The translations under genes and the position numbers were made by a program. From positions 372,001-436,000 of the forward strand of contig JAKLEZ010000001.1 in NCBI GenBank assembly GCA_022711465.1: a DNA stretch of 64,000 nucleotides, given 5' to 3'. Shown here piece after piece: positions 34,654-43,504 of this stretch. Each line of letters begins with the position of its first letter. Position 1 is the first letter of the stretch. The stretch comes from Planctomycetota bacterium. GTDB lineage: Bacteria > Planctomycetota > Phycisphaerae > UBA1845 > PWPN01. The notes under the pieces are model-generated. The model was not told where the DNA came from, searched no databases, and saw nothing but the letters and a program-made list of their open reading frames with translations.

Positions 34654-34941
34654 CATACTCGCCTGCGGCGACCGGGCCGCTCGTTGCCCAGCTTAACACC
34701 GACCGTCGCGGTACTCCGCGGGGTCTGAACACCAGGCATCCAACCGGGCGTTCTCGGTGCCAAGTCGGCGCCGGGCACCCGCCATCCGTTGACGCCCACC
34801 GCTCGATGCGGCTGTTCGCCAACCGCTTGATTCTGGGCAGTCCGGTCGGTATACCCATGTCCGAACCGGGTCCGCGCCGACCCGAAGCGGACATGATGTC
34901 ACAAGATCCTACCCATCGGTTTGCGAAAGGAGATGGAGACA

Positions 34942-36129
34942 ATGGCCAAGGCCTGCAACGTCGCCCTGATCGGTCAGGGATTCATGGGACGGACGCACAG
35001 CAACGCATATCTGAAGGTCAGCAAGTTCTTCAACGATCTGCCGCTCAACCCGGTCATGCACATGGTGTTTGGCATGCCGGAGGAGAAGCCCGAGGTTTTC
35101 GCCCTGCGGTGGGGCTGGAAGAACTTCACGACCAATTGGAAGGAAGCCATCGCCGACCCGGACGTGAACTACGTTGACGTCGTGACCCCGAACTACATGC
35201 ACAAGGAACCGGCGATGGCCGCCTTGGCCGCCAAGAAGCCGGTGGCCTCGGAGAAGCCGATCGCCGGTACGCTGGCCGACGCCCGGGAGATGGTTGAAGC
35301 CGCCAAGAAGGCCAAGGTGAGGACTTTCGTCTGGTACAACTACCGCCGGTGCCCGGCGGTGGCGTTGGCTCATCAACTGGTGAAGGAAGGCCGGCTCGGG
35401 CAGATCTACCACGTTCGAGCGATCTACCTGCAGGACTGGGGGGGCCCGGAGACGCCGCTGCTCTGGCGGTTCAAGAAGGAGTTGGCCGGCAGCGGTGCCC
35501 ACGGCGACCTGAACGCCCACATCGTGGACATGTCCCGCTTCATCACCGGCGACGAGATCGTTGAGGTCAGCGGCGCGATTGCCGAGACGTTCATCAAGGA
35601 GCGGGTGATTCCGTCGCAGGGCTCGGCCGGGGGTATCGCCGCGGGGGCGAAGGGCGGGGTGAAGAAGGGCAAGTCCACAGTCGATGACGCGGTTCTGTTC
35701 CTGGCCCGGTTCAAGAAGGGTGCGGTTGCCAGCTTTGAAGCCACGCGCCTGGCCACCGGCTGCAAGAACCAGAACGGGATTGAGGTTCACGGTGACAAGG
35801 GCGCCATCCGATTCCGCTTCGAGGACATGAACTACCTGGAGTTCTACGACAACACGCTGGAGAAGAAGCTCCAAGGCTGGAACAAGATCATGTGTACCTC
35901 TGGCGGGAACCATCCTTACGTCGGAAACTGGTGGCCGGATGCTCACATCATCGGTTACGAACACGGCTTTGTGAACCAGGCGGCGGACATCATGCGGGTT
36001 CTGGGCGGCCAGCAGCCGGTTGTTCCCATTCCCGACTTCGCTGACGCCTACGAGACCCAGCGCGTTCTCGAGGCCGCCCTCCTGTCCGCCGAGAACCGCT
36101 GCGCGGTCAAGATGAGCGAAGTAAAGTAA
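34942..36129 (+). CDS. Gfo/Idh/MocA family oxidoreductase
   Basis: NAD(P)-dependent sugar or inositol dehydrogenase-type enzyme of 395 residues. The start at 34942 has GGAG about ten bases upstream (AAAGGAGATGGAGACA). The Rossmann loop is G-Q-G-F-M-G (11-16), the conserved E-K-P is at 104-106, and the catalytic H-G-D-L-N-A-H-I-V-D segment is present. The C-terminal half has the usual open beta sheet. Planctomycetes carry many paralogues; the substrate is unknown. Codons such as AAG and GAG dominate, suggesting good expression. No partner enzyme is adjacent. Confidence 0.9.
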   Translation: MAKACNVALIGQGFMGRTHSNAYLKVSKFFNDLPLNPVMHMVFGMPEEKPEVFALRWGWKNFTTNWKEAIADPDVNYVDVVTPNYMHKEPAMAALAAKKPVASEKPIAGTLADAREMVEAAKKAKVRTFVWYNYRRCPAVALAHQLVKEGRLGQIYHVRAIYLQDWGGPETPLLWRFKKELAGSGAHGDLNAHIVDMSRFITGDEIVEVSGAIAETFIKERVIPSQGSAGGIAAGAKGGVKKGKSTVDDAVLFLARFKKGAVASFEATRLATGCKNQNGIEVHGDKGAIRFRFEDMNYLEFYDNTLEKKLQGWNKIMCTSGGNHPYVGNWWPDAHIIGYEHGFVNQAADIMRVLGGQQPVVPIPDFADAYETQRVLEAALLSAENRCAVKMSEVK

Positions 36130-36498
36130 AAGCCTATCCCGTCAGGTGTGGGACCGGCATTTTGCCGGTCAAGTGACAGGCTGAAGGCCTGTCCCACACC
36201 CCCAAGTGAGATGGGCTCTGGGCTGCGAACTGCGGGCGAAGCCTGAAGGCGATCTCGCCTGAACTCGCATCCTGAATCCCGAACACGGCCGGGCCGTCCC
36301 GCAAAGACGCCCGGCCGTTTCCATGCACCCCCCTCGCGACAACGGGCCCACGCACGTTCCTCTCGCCTGGTTCGCGGTTTCTGTGGCTCGATCGTCAGCC
36401 TCTTCGTCCGCGCGATTTGCGTGCCCTGTTCGCTCGGCTGGCGCCCCAGCGTCTGCCAGCGTCCCCCACCGATCCGACCGTGCCCACAACGCCGCTCC
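36130..36498. other. Intergenic region with a REP-like element
   Basis: About 370 bp between convergent genes. Apart from the double hairpin at 36145-36200 I see no gene or signal in it. Confidence 0.5.
36145..36200. repeat. REP-like three-stem palindromic element
   Basis: Outer arms GGTGTGG (36145-36151) and CCACACC (36194-36200) enclose two hairpins: GACCGGCA-TTT-TGCCGGTC (36152-36170) and GACAGGC-TGAAG-GCCTGTC (36175-36193). The fold is a compact three-way junction directly after the dehydrogenase gene. Such double hairpins resemble dispersed extragenic palindromes of planctomycetes; only this copy is seen here. Confidence 0.6.
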
Positions 36499-37752
36499 TC
36501 AAGGACCTGCGCCGTACGGAGGGAGCGTGGCTTGGCCCACACGAGTCCGCCATCTTTCAAGACTGCGTCGGAAGCGAGCCTCAGCCATTGAATCGCTGAC
36601 TCCGGCCGTCGATTCTGCGGTTCGGCGGCCACGACGGTTGACGAGGAGACTGCCAAGTGCGAACAGGATCGTCGTTGTCGGCTCAGGCAAGTGCGCGATC
36701 CATCCCTCAATTTGCCCCTGAGGATTCGCACCCTGCCCGACGATGGTCAATCCATCCGCCGAAACACCTGTCGCTCGCCCCAATGCCCAACCGGTCAGGT
36801 TGAATCCCAGGTCGTCGACCAGGACAGACCGGAGCGTTCGCAAACCACGCGACTCATCCCATATCGTGGCTTCCTCGCCGACTGCGACGTTGCTCTTACC
36901 AACGATCACGCTGCCATCTGCGGAGACAGCGCATGCGTAACTCGAGTTCAGTCCGAAGGGCACACAACCGAGTGGCTCCATGACTCCGTCCCGCCAACGA
37001 AACGCCATGTTACCACTCGGTGACGTGCTGCTACTCACCCCAACGACCGTCGACCCGTCCGCCGAGATGGCAGAGGCTTGACTGTATTTGTCGAGCCCCG
37101 CAAGCGATCCAAGCCTCGTCGTAGTACCATCCACCCAACGAAATGCTTCGGGGTACTGCCCAGCCCGACTCCAGCCTGTGACCGCCCTTCCATCGCCCGA
37201 TACGCCCGTCGCACTGCTCTCAAAGACGCCACCGGGCAGATCACCGAGGCCAGACATCACACCGTCTTGCCAACGGAAGGCTTCCGGGCCAAATCGTGAG
37301 AAAGCCTGGCCGACAACGACCTTTCCATCAGCACTAACGCCACTCGCGCTGCTCTCGCCCACGGCTGAGAGGTTACCCAGACTCTGCAAAGCGCCGCCTT
37401 CCCACCGAAAGGCCCGATGCCCATCGGGAGACTGACCGACGCCGACGACAACGGAGCCATCGGCCGAGACGCCATAGGCCTCGGAATGGAAAGTACTGCC
37501 CGGCAAATCACCCAGGCCAATCATGACGCCGTCCCGCCAGCGAAATGCCTGCCAACCCTGGTCGGACATGCTAAGTCCTACGACAGTCGTTCCATCGGCC
37601 GAAACAGCGTTGGCGTCACTCCAGAAGAATCCCCCAGAAAGATCGCCGACCCCTTGAAACGAAGGTGACTTGGCGATAGACATCTGAGTCACTGAAGCGA
37701 ACAACGTCATGAGAAGGAAAACCGCGGCAACCGTGCGAGTATTCCGATTCAC
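36499..37752 (-). CDS. HAF-repeat PEP-CTERM protein with abnormal C-terminal tail
   Basis: 417 residues with a signal peptide (F-L-L-M-T-L-F-A-S-V). Seven imperfect repeats follow, of the type L-G-D-L-P-G-G ... A-x-x-V-S-A-D-G-x-x-V-V-G ... A-F-R-W-x-D-G, the HAF/PEP-CTERM autotransporter-like repeat, probably a beta-propeller. The L-P-E-P motif is at 355-358, followed by a hydrophobic helix and R-R-G-R-R to residue 377. Normally the protein would end there, but 40 more residues of unrelated composition continue to the stop at 36499. This may be a lost stop codon. The protein is secreted; its binding partner is unknown. Confidence 0.8.
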   Translation of the reverse strand: MNRNTRTVAAVFLLMTLFASVTQMSIAKSPSFQGVGDLSGGFFWSDANAVSADGTTVVGLSMSDQGWQAFRWRDGVMIGLGDLPGSTFHSEAYGVSADGSVVVGVGQSPDGHRAFRWEGGALQSLGNLSAVGESSASGVSADGKVVVGQAFSRFGPEAFRWQDGVMSGLGDLPGGVFESSATGVSGDGRAVTGWSRAGQYPEAFRWVDGTTTRLGSLAGLDKYSQASAISADGSTVVGVSSSTSPSGNMAFRWRDGVMEPLGCVPFGLNSSYACAVSADGSVIVGKSNVAVGEEATIWDESRGLRTLRSVLVDDLGFNLTGWALGRATGVSADGLTIVGQGANPQGQIEGWIAHLPEPTTTILFALGSLLVNRRGRRTAESTAGVSDSMAEARFRRSLERWRTRVGQATLPPYGAGP

Positions 37753-37952
37753 AGACCCCCTCCGATCTTGGTCCGATGGTCGCGCATGGCCCCGAGGCCC
37801 AAAGCCAATACCTGGCTCGAAAGCACGCGCCGCGACAAGGGTTCATCGTAGCAGATGGAGGTTCTGCTTTCCAGCCACCCCCCCCCGCGTATTGAACCAC
37901 TCACCTGCGAATCGTAATCAGGAACCCAGCGACAACAGGAGGAGGTGGTCCG

Positions 37953-38015
37953 ATGAACCCTTTTCGGTATCTTGCCTTTCTCTTCGGTTCCGACGTTGCA
38001 CTATTGGAGGTTTAG
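37953..38015 (+). CDS. Possible 20-residue small protein
   Basis: An ATG at 37953 is preceded by AGGAGGAGGT, one of the strongest ribosome-binding sites in the window, with suitable spacing. The 20-residue product (M-N-P-F-R-Y-L-A-F-L-F-G-S-D and then V-A-L-L-E-V) is hydrophobic and could insert in the membrane. No family is recognised and the reading frame is short enough to arise by chance; the site may also be a remnant of a lost gene. Confidence 0.3.
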   Translation: MNPFRYLAFLFGSDVALLEV

Positions 38016-38122
38016 TTCAACGAACCCATTGAGCGATCAGAGCGGTCGGCGGTCAGCAGTGAGCTAGCCGTTGGCCAGGGGGGAAAGCGCTGACCTTTGA
38101 GCCTCTCCCCGCAGCTTCCATG

Positions 38123-38163
38123 AGGCAGCGAAGCCGCCTGAATCAGTACCGGCGAGACGCCGG
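38123..38163. repeat. Double hairpin after the glycosyltransferase gene
   Basis: AGGCAGC-GAA-GCCGCCT (38123-38139, one mismatch) and CCGGCG-AGA-CGCCGG (38149-38163) lie side by side, 34 bases downstream of the minus-strand stop at 38197. There is no U tract. The arrangement parallels the element at 36145-36200. Confidence 0.5.
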
Positions 38164-38196
38164 CGCAACGAGCCGCCCTCCGCTGAGGACTCGTGG

Positions 38197-38952
38197 TCAG
38201 TCGCGTCCGTTGACCTGGTAGGCCCCGCGCCAGTCGTTGAGGCGAATGCGGCAGAGGTCGCGGAGCATGCGGCTGCCGTCGCGGATGAGGGAAACGCGGC
38301 TGTCGTGCACGTGGTTCCAGCGAACCGGGAGTTCGACGACTCGGAGGCCGAATTTGGCCGCCAGGTAGAGCAGTTCGACGTCGAAGGCGAATCGCTCGAC
38401 GCGCTGGAGGGCGAAGATTGGGGCGATGGCCGTTCGGCGGAAGGCTTTGAAGCCGCACTGGGTGTCGCCCAGGTCGAGTCGGGTGATCCAGCGTACCATG
38501 CGGTTGAACAACCGCCCCGAACCGCGCCGGAGGCGGCTTTGGGGCGTACCGATCATCGACGGATCCACTGCCCGGGAGCCGATGGCGACGTCACAGGCAC
38601 CCTCCTCGATGGGGCGGATGAGGTGTAGGGCTTCGGACATGGGAGCGGACAAGTCTGCGTCGGTGAAAAGGACGATCTCGCCGCGGGCGTGTTTGAAGCC
38701 GGTGTGGACGGCCGCCCCCTTGCCGCGGTTGGTCCCCTGTCGGATGAGTGTCACGGGCGGGTCCTGGGGAAGGAGTCGCGAGCGGGAAGCCTCGACCAGA
38801 TCTGCGGTCTTGTCTGTGGAGCCGTCGTCCACGACGACGACGTCGACGGACTGGCCATACGACCGGGCGAACCTGAGGATCTCACCCAGCGATGATTCAA
38901 TGCAATCGGCCTCGTTGTAGGCCGGCACAATAATGGACAACGACTCGTTCAT
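38197..38952 (-). CDS. Family 2 glycosyltransferase (dolichyl/polyprenyl-phosphate sugar synthase type)
   Basis: 251 residues from the ATG at 38952. Contains S-I-I-V-P-A-Y-N-E-A-D, V-V-D-D-G-S-T-D-K-T, the nucleotide-binding D-A-D-L-S (D-x-D) and an R-G-S-G-R-L-F-N-R segment like DPM1/GtrB enzymes, but without C-terminal membrane helices. It likely transfers a sugar from a nucleotide to a lipid carrier on the cytoplasmic face. Its ATG overlaps the stop of the YfhO gene (ATGA), so the two are coupled, suggesting that this enzyme makes the lipid-linked sugar that the membrane protein uses. Confidence 0.88.
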   Translation of the reverse strand: MNESLSIIVPAYNEADCIESSLGEILRFARSYGQSVDVVVVDDGSTDKTADLVEASRSRLLPQDPPVTLIRQGTNRGKGAAVHTGFKHARGEIVLFTDADLSAPMSEALHLIRPIEEGACDVAIGSRAVDPSMIGTPQSRLRRGSGRLFNRMVRWITRLDLGDTQCGFKAFRRTAIAPIFALQRVERFAFDVELLYLAAKFGLRVVELPVRWNHVHDSRVSLIRDGSRMLRDLCRIRLNDWRGAYQVNGRD

Positions 38953-41513
38953 CGCCGCGAGAGGATCCCAACCATCATCAGCAGACCGATGCAGCTCAGC
39001 GAGGCGATCAGCCCGTGTCGGAAGCTCGCCGGCTCGAACCGGAACGTCACCTGGTGCTCCCCCGCGGGCACGGAGACGCCGCGGAAGATCCCGTTGACCT
39101 TCCACAACTCGGCCGGGCTGCCGTCCAGGTAGACGTTCCAGCCGGGATAGTGGACGTCACACCATACCAGCATCTGTCGGCGGTTCAAGGAGACCCTGGC
39201 GGCAACGGAGGAGAAGCCGTAGTGTTCGATCGTCACGGTGGTGCTGCGGGCCTCACCCGGCTCGGCCAGGGCTTTTGCGCGGTCGGCCGGTGCTTCCACC
39301 ACTGCGGTTCGAGCGAGATCCAGTTGGCCGCTCTTGAGGCGAGCCAAAGCCTCACCGAGGGAGTTTACCGCTTCGACCCGATCCACGAGGAACGCGCGTG
39401 GAAGCTCCTTTTCGGGGCGAACGCGATAGAGCTTGACGTTGCCGGGCAGCGGCACCTCCTGCCAGTCTGGATGCTCGAACGGCTTAGCCGACATGAGGTA
39501 GCGAATCCCGAGCAGCGGCAGCAGGGGTGAGTCGAGGGCTTTTTTCCGCTCGATGGTCATGATGATGTTGTACATCAGCAGGTTCTGCGGTTCGATGGCG
39601 TTCATGAAATCCGCGAAGTCGGTGAGGATGATCGAGTCATAGCCCCCATAGTCCTGGAGGCCGTAGAGGCCCGGCTGGTTGGCGTAGAAGACCTTCTCGG
39701 GGCCGTAGCGACCGATGCGGAACAATCCCTTATCTTCCTGCATGTGCTGGATCGAGGCTGGGAAGCGGCCGAGGACGGCTGGATCCGCGTGGGTATTGAA
39801 GGAGAAGCTGGCCTGTCCCAGGTCGAGGGCCACCAGGGACAGGGCCGCCAGGGAGACGGCCGCGGCGGGGCGTGGCCTCCGCGACTGCCACCAGGCCATG
39901 GCCAGCATGGTCGTCGCGATGAGCATGAGCGTTCCGAGCCGCCAGCCGTTCAGCCACAACAGGCCGGCGAGATCGGCGGGGTTCTTGAACACACCCCGGG
40001 CTCGGGTATCGGCGGTCAAGAGGGCGGAGGCCAGCGACTCCATAGGTTCCGGTAGGAAGAACAAGGCGCTTGTCCCGGCGAAGACGGCCACTCCGAACAC
40101 CCCGAGGAGCGTGGCCACTCCGCGGCGAGGCTTTCCGGTCGCGGCTACGAGCCGGTCGTACCAGTACTGGGCCCCGGTCGCGGCCAGGTAGGTTCCCGCG
40201 AAGACCGCCAAGAGGAGCCAGCGGTACGGCGTGCGTACCTGATCGGAGCCGGGAACGAGGTGGAAGAACGCCCTGTAGGCGGGCGTCACCAGGGCGAACG
40301 CCAGGGCCAGAGCGATCAACAGGCAGAAGAAGAGTCGCTCCCGAGCGGGCACCCAGAGCCCCAGCAGGGCAAACGCGAATGGAATCACGCCGAAATACCA
40401 GCCTGACTCCACGTAGTTCTTCGGCCCGAAGTAGTGGAAGTCATCGCCCGCGGCGCTTCTGATCGGATGCCAGGCGTGATTGCGCAGATCCAAGGACTCG
40501 TGCCTGGCCGGATTGCCGAACGCGTCGGGCACGATCAGGGTGAGCAGTTCGCGGGGCCACAATGCACTGGCCCTGGCGGTCTCCCAGCTTCCCTGGCCCG
40601 CCCGAACGTTGCGTTTCATCACTTCGAGGAAGGGCAGGATCTGCGGAGCGGATATGACGGTGGCCATGAAGGCGACCGCGGCCACCTTACCCAGGAAGAT
40701 GCCGCACCTGGAGGCCGACCGATGCCGTGTCGCCAGGCGAACGCCGGCCACCGCGGTGAAGAGTGCGCAGGCCGCGAAGGAGTAGAATGCGATTTCGAAG
40801 AAGCCCGACAGGATGGGCAGGGCGAAGAGCAGTGAGCCGAGGAACAGGCCGCGGAGTCTGCTGGCGGCCGGCTTCGGCTCGGCCATCACGTCGATCCACA
40901 GGAGCATGAGTGGGAGCCAGATGATGGAGCCGAGGAGCATGGGCCAGAGCACGCGTACGGTCAGGAATCCGCCCATCGCGAAGGTGACCCCGCCGACTGC
41001 GGCCCCGAATTCTCCGGCCCCGAAGCGGCGGAAGAGCAGGTAGGTGAAGACTCCCCCGAGGAGCAGATGGAGCCAGGTGAAGAGGGCGTAGGCGTAGAGC
41101 AGGGGGGCGAACCAGGACACGGCCCAGAAGATCGCGTTCAACGGGTAGAACGTCGACGCCTGCCCGGTGGTGTAGATGGGGTGACCGCAGAAGCTAGCCG
41201 GGTTCCAGAGGGGCAGTTCGCCGGCGGCCAGGCTTCGCCGCTGGAACTCCTTCCAGGCGAGGTTCTCGTTCACCATATCGCCGATCAGCGGGTTATGGAC
41301 GGGCCCCGAGGCAGCCGGCTGGTGAGGCGGATTGTGGGCCACGATATCGAGCGGCATGAGGACTCTGCCGCCGAAGATCGACGGCCCCAGCCAGATCGCG
41401 AGGGCGAGAGCCAGGAATAGCGCGAAACGCGGCGTTGTCCACTTCAAGCGAGGCCACCTTGCGGCGAACCGACCCTCCCACGGGCGGACCCGTGGCTCCA
41501 TACCTGCGGGCAT
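38949..41513 (-). CDS. YfhO-family multi-spanning membrane protein
   Basis: About 854 residues from the ATG at 41513 (a second ATG at 41501 is as likely). It has around 12 membrane helices: the first at about residues 30-50, then the long loop with N-P-L-I-G-D-M-V-N-E-N-L-A-W-K-E-F and L-P-L-W-N-P-A-S-F-C-G-H-P typical of the family, further helices to about residue 580, a soluble domain and a final helix. YfhO/GT-C relatives use polyprenyl-phosphate sugars to decorate envelope polymers. Coupling to the GT2 gene supports this. The acceptor is unknown. Confidence 0.85.
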   Translation of the reverse strand: MPAGMEPRVRPWEGRFAARWPRLKWTTPRFALFLALALAIWLGPSIFGGRVLMPLDIVAHNPPHQPAASGPVHNPLIGDMVNENLAWKEFQRRSLAAGELPLWNPASFCGHPIYTTGQASTFYPLNAIFWAVSWFAPLLYAYALFTWLHLLLGGVFTYLLFRRFGAGEFGAAVGGVTFAMGGFLTVRVLWPMLLGSIIWLPLMLLWIDVMAEPKPAASRLRGLFLGSLLFALPILSGFFEIAFYSFAACALFTAVAGVRLATRHRSASRCGIFLGKVAAVAFMATVISAPQILPFLEVMKRNVRAGQGSWETARASALWPRELLTLIVPDAFGNPARHESLDLRNHAWHPIRSAAGDDFHYFGPKNYVESGWYFGVIPFAFALLGLWVPARERLFFCLLIALALAFALVTPAYRAFFHLVPGSDQVRTPYRWLLLAVFAGTYLAATGAQYWYDRLVAATGKPRRGVATLLGVFGVAVFAGTSALFFLPEPMESLASALLTADTRARGVFKNPADLAGLLWLNGWRLGTLMLIATTMLAMAWWQSRRPRPAAAVSLAALSLVALDLGQASFSFNTHADPAVLGRFPASIQHMQEDKGLFRIGRYGPEKVFYANQPGLYGLQDYGGYDSIILTDFADFMNAIEPQNLLMYNIIMTIERKKALDSPLLPLLGIRYLMSAKPFEHPDWQEVPLPGNVKLYRVRPEKELPRAFLVDRVEAVNSLGEALARLKSGQLDLARTAVVEAPADRAKALAEPGEARSTTVTIEHYGFSSVAARVSLNRRQMLVWCDVHYPGWNVYLDGSPAELWKVNGIFRGVSVPAGEHQVTFRFEPASFRHGLIASLSCIGLLMMVGILSRR

Positions 41514-41713
41514 TCTAATGGGGTCGCGCTGGAGATGCACGCGACGTGCTGTTATCAGACCGTCCGTCAACCTCCGGCCGCCGACCCTGGCCTTTGGCCA
41601 AGCTCCATGGACGGCTCATTCCGGGAGTTGAAGCGGTGATCCGATCGTGCCGATGTCGACAGAAGGGCCGACGTGGTCTGATCGATCATGGACTGTTCTG
41701 ACGAGCAGAAGCG

Positions 41714-42955
41714 ATGCCAGAGAAACTACACACCTTTTTACTGGACGAGTCCCGCGGGGACCTGGAGTCTTTCCGGAAACCGTTCGATGATCAGGAGCAG
41801 CTTCAGGTAGTGGGTCTGTGCACTCGCCTACGGGAACTCCAGCCGCACATCCAGTGCTCGCGCATTGACGTGATGATCGTGAATCTGGACACCCCCGACG
41901 AGAAGACCGGTCCGGCGGCGGTGCAGCGTATCGCCGAGCTGAATCCCCGATGCGGCATCATCGGCGTCAGCAAGAACAGGCAGTCGGATGCCATCATCTC
42001 CGCGATGCGTTCGGGGTGCTGGCGGTTTGTGCACTGGCCGATTGACCCGACTGATCTGGCCGCCGCTCTAGACCACATCCGGCGAATCCGCATGCCGCAG
42101 CGCGAGACCTGCCAGTACGTCTGCGTGATGGCATCGGCCGGAGGCGCCGGGGCGACGACGCTGGCCACGAACCTTGCGGTTGAACTGGCAGCCGTGGTTG
42201 AGGACCGCTGTGCCCTGATCGACCTTGACCTCGAGTTCCCGGAAGTCGCCGCCGCCTACGACTTCCGACCCTCGCACAGCATCATGGACCTTCTGGGGAG
42301 CGACGCCGAGGTTGACCGAATGCTCATCGAACAGGCCATGGAGCACCTGCAGTGCAACGTATCAATCCTGGCCGGCTCGGAGGGTATTGGCAACCCGTGG
42401 GACACCTCCCCGGAGCGGATTCAGAGTCTGCTTCGGGTGGTGAGCGATATGTTTCCATTCGCGGTCCTGAACATGCCGCGCACGCTTTCGCCGCTGGCCG
42501 CGGAAGCCCTGGCCGTCGCCCATCGGGTGTTCATTGTCAGCCAGCTTTCCGTTCCCCATCTCCGTAACGCCCTGTTCATGCACGACAAGTTGGTCGAGAT
42601 GAGCATTCCGAAGGACGCGATCGACCTGGTTCTGAATCGCTGCGACTCCGCTTTCGAGCGGATCACCATCGAGGATGTGGAGGCCAAGCTCGGGCGGCCG
42701 GTGTACGCCCGCATTCCCAACGACTACAAGAACGTCTGCGCCGCCCGGGACCACGGGCGAATGCTCATGGCCCACTGCCCCACCAGTAGGGCGCGTCATG
42801 CGATCGTGGACATCGCGAAGCGTCTGGTTCGCGAGCAGATCGGCGAGCCCTCGGTCAAACCAGACGGTGGCTCGAGGCTTGGTTCGCTGCTCGGCCTGTT
42901 CCGCAAGCCGCGTGAGACGGCTCCGCAACGGAGCGAGGAGTGCAGCTGCCTGTGA
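41714..42955 (+). CDS. CpaE/TadZ-like pilus assembly ATPase
   Basis: 413 residues. Residues 5-125 form a receiver-like domain lacking a clear phospho-Asp pocket; residues 135-360 form a MinD/ParA-type ATPase with deviant P-loop S-A-G-G-A-G-A-T-T (141-149). The canonical P-loop Lys is replaced by Ala, as is common in CpaE/TadZ proteins. L-I-D-L-D-L-E-F-P gives the Walker A' region. TadZ proteins position Tad pilus machinery at the cell pole. The rest of a tad/cpa cluster is absent here, so this is an orphan copy. The start has GAGCAGAAG upstream. Confidence 0.85.
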   Translation: MPEKLHTFLLDESRGDLESFRKPFDDQEQLQVVGLCTRLRELQPHIQCSRIDVMIVNLDTPDEKTGPAAVQRIAELNPRCGIIGVSKNRQSDAIISAMRSGCWRFVHWPIDPTDLAAALDHIRRIRMPQRETCQYVCVMASAGGAGATTLATNLAVELAAVVEDRCALIDLDLEFPEVAAAYDFRPSHSIMDLLGSDAEVDRMLIEQAMEHLQCNVSILAGSEGIGNPWDTSPERIQSLLRVVSDMFPFAVLNMPRTLSPLAAEALAVAHRVFIVSQLSVPHLRNALFMHDKLVEMSIPKDAIDLVLNRCDSAFERITIEDVEAKLGRPVYARIPNDYKNVCAARDHGRMLMAHCPTSRARHAIVDIAKRLVREQIGEPSVKPDGGSRLGSLLGLFRKPRETAPQRSEECSCL

Positions 42956-43003
42956 TGGGCCGGCGCTGACTGGCACCGAAATTTCAGCCTGACTGCGAGG
43001 GCT

Positions 43004-43037
43004 CATGAGGCCCGGGCCCGGTGTCCCGGCTCTCATG
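43004..43037 (+). terminator. Possible terminator after the CpaE-like gene
   Basis: CATGAG (43004-43009) pairs with CTCATG (43032-43037), continued inwards by a wobble, one mismatch and CCGGG/CCCGG. Only a weak T tract (GTTTGCCTCTT) follows. Confidence 0.4.
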
Positions 43038-43185
43038 ACGTTTGCCTCTTCGCGGGTATGGACTAGCCATCCGGCCAGGGCGGGCTCGTCGGCCGCGTCC
43101 CACCGGGCATATCACAACCCGGGCTCATCCTGATGCCGCTCAAGGTGTCACGGACCCCCCCCATCTCGCCGGTCCGGGAAAGCGC

Positions 43186-43213
43186 TTGTCTTGGGGGTAA
43201 GAAACTGTATACT
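43186..43213 (+). promoter_or_regulatory. Promoter for the FG-GAP surface protein
   Basis: TTGTCT (43186-43191), 16 bp, TATACT (43208-43213). It implies a leader of about 285 nt before the ATG at 43505. Confidence 0.6.
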
Positions 43214-43504
43214 GGCAGAATGGTACCCGAGCGAAGTGTTTCGGGCATGACTGGGGGCGTTGGCCTGGCAGAGGAAGGGAGCTTTTCCCGCAGGGCCGCA
43301 TCCCACCCAAAAGCGAGAGGCATGGGTGTTTCCGAACCATGAGCTTCGCTCCGCAGGGTGACGAGTTCGCCGGTGAGCCTGGCCGGGTGGAATCGCCAAC
43401 CTGACCATTCGTATCTGAGAAGATTCGTCGACCGGCCTCCCGGGACAAGCCCGGAAGTTGAGGGGGAGGTCGCCTGAGCCCGCCGGAAATGGAGGAGAAA
43501 CGCC
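43214..43504 (+). other. Long structured 5' leader
   Basis: Within the leader AGCGA and CATGG near 43312-43325 pair with CCATG and TCGCT near 43337-43351, forming an interrupted hairpin, and other inverted repeats follow. I could not match it to a known riboswitch class. GGAGGAG before the ATG is the ribosome-binding site. Confidence 0.35.

Larger units (their letters stand above)
37753..38196. other. Intergenic region of about 440 bp
   Basis: It contains a possible 20-codon ORF (37953-38015) behind a strong ribosome-binding site, and a double hairpin at 38123-38163. No longer gene is credible. Confidence 0.5.
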
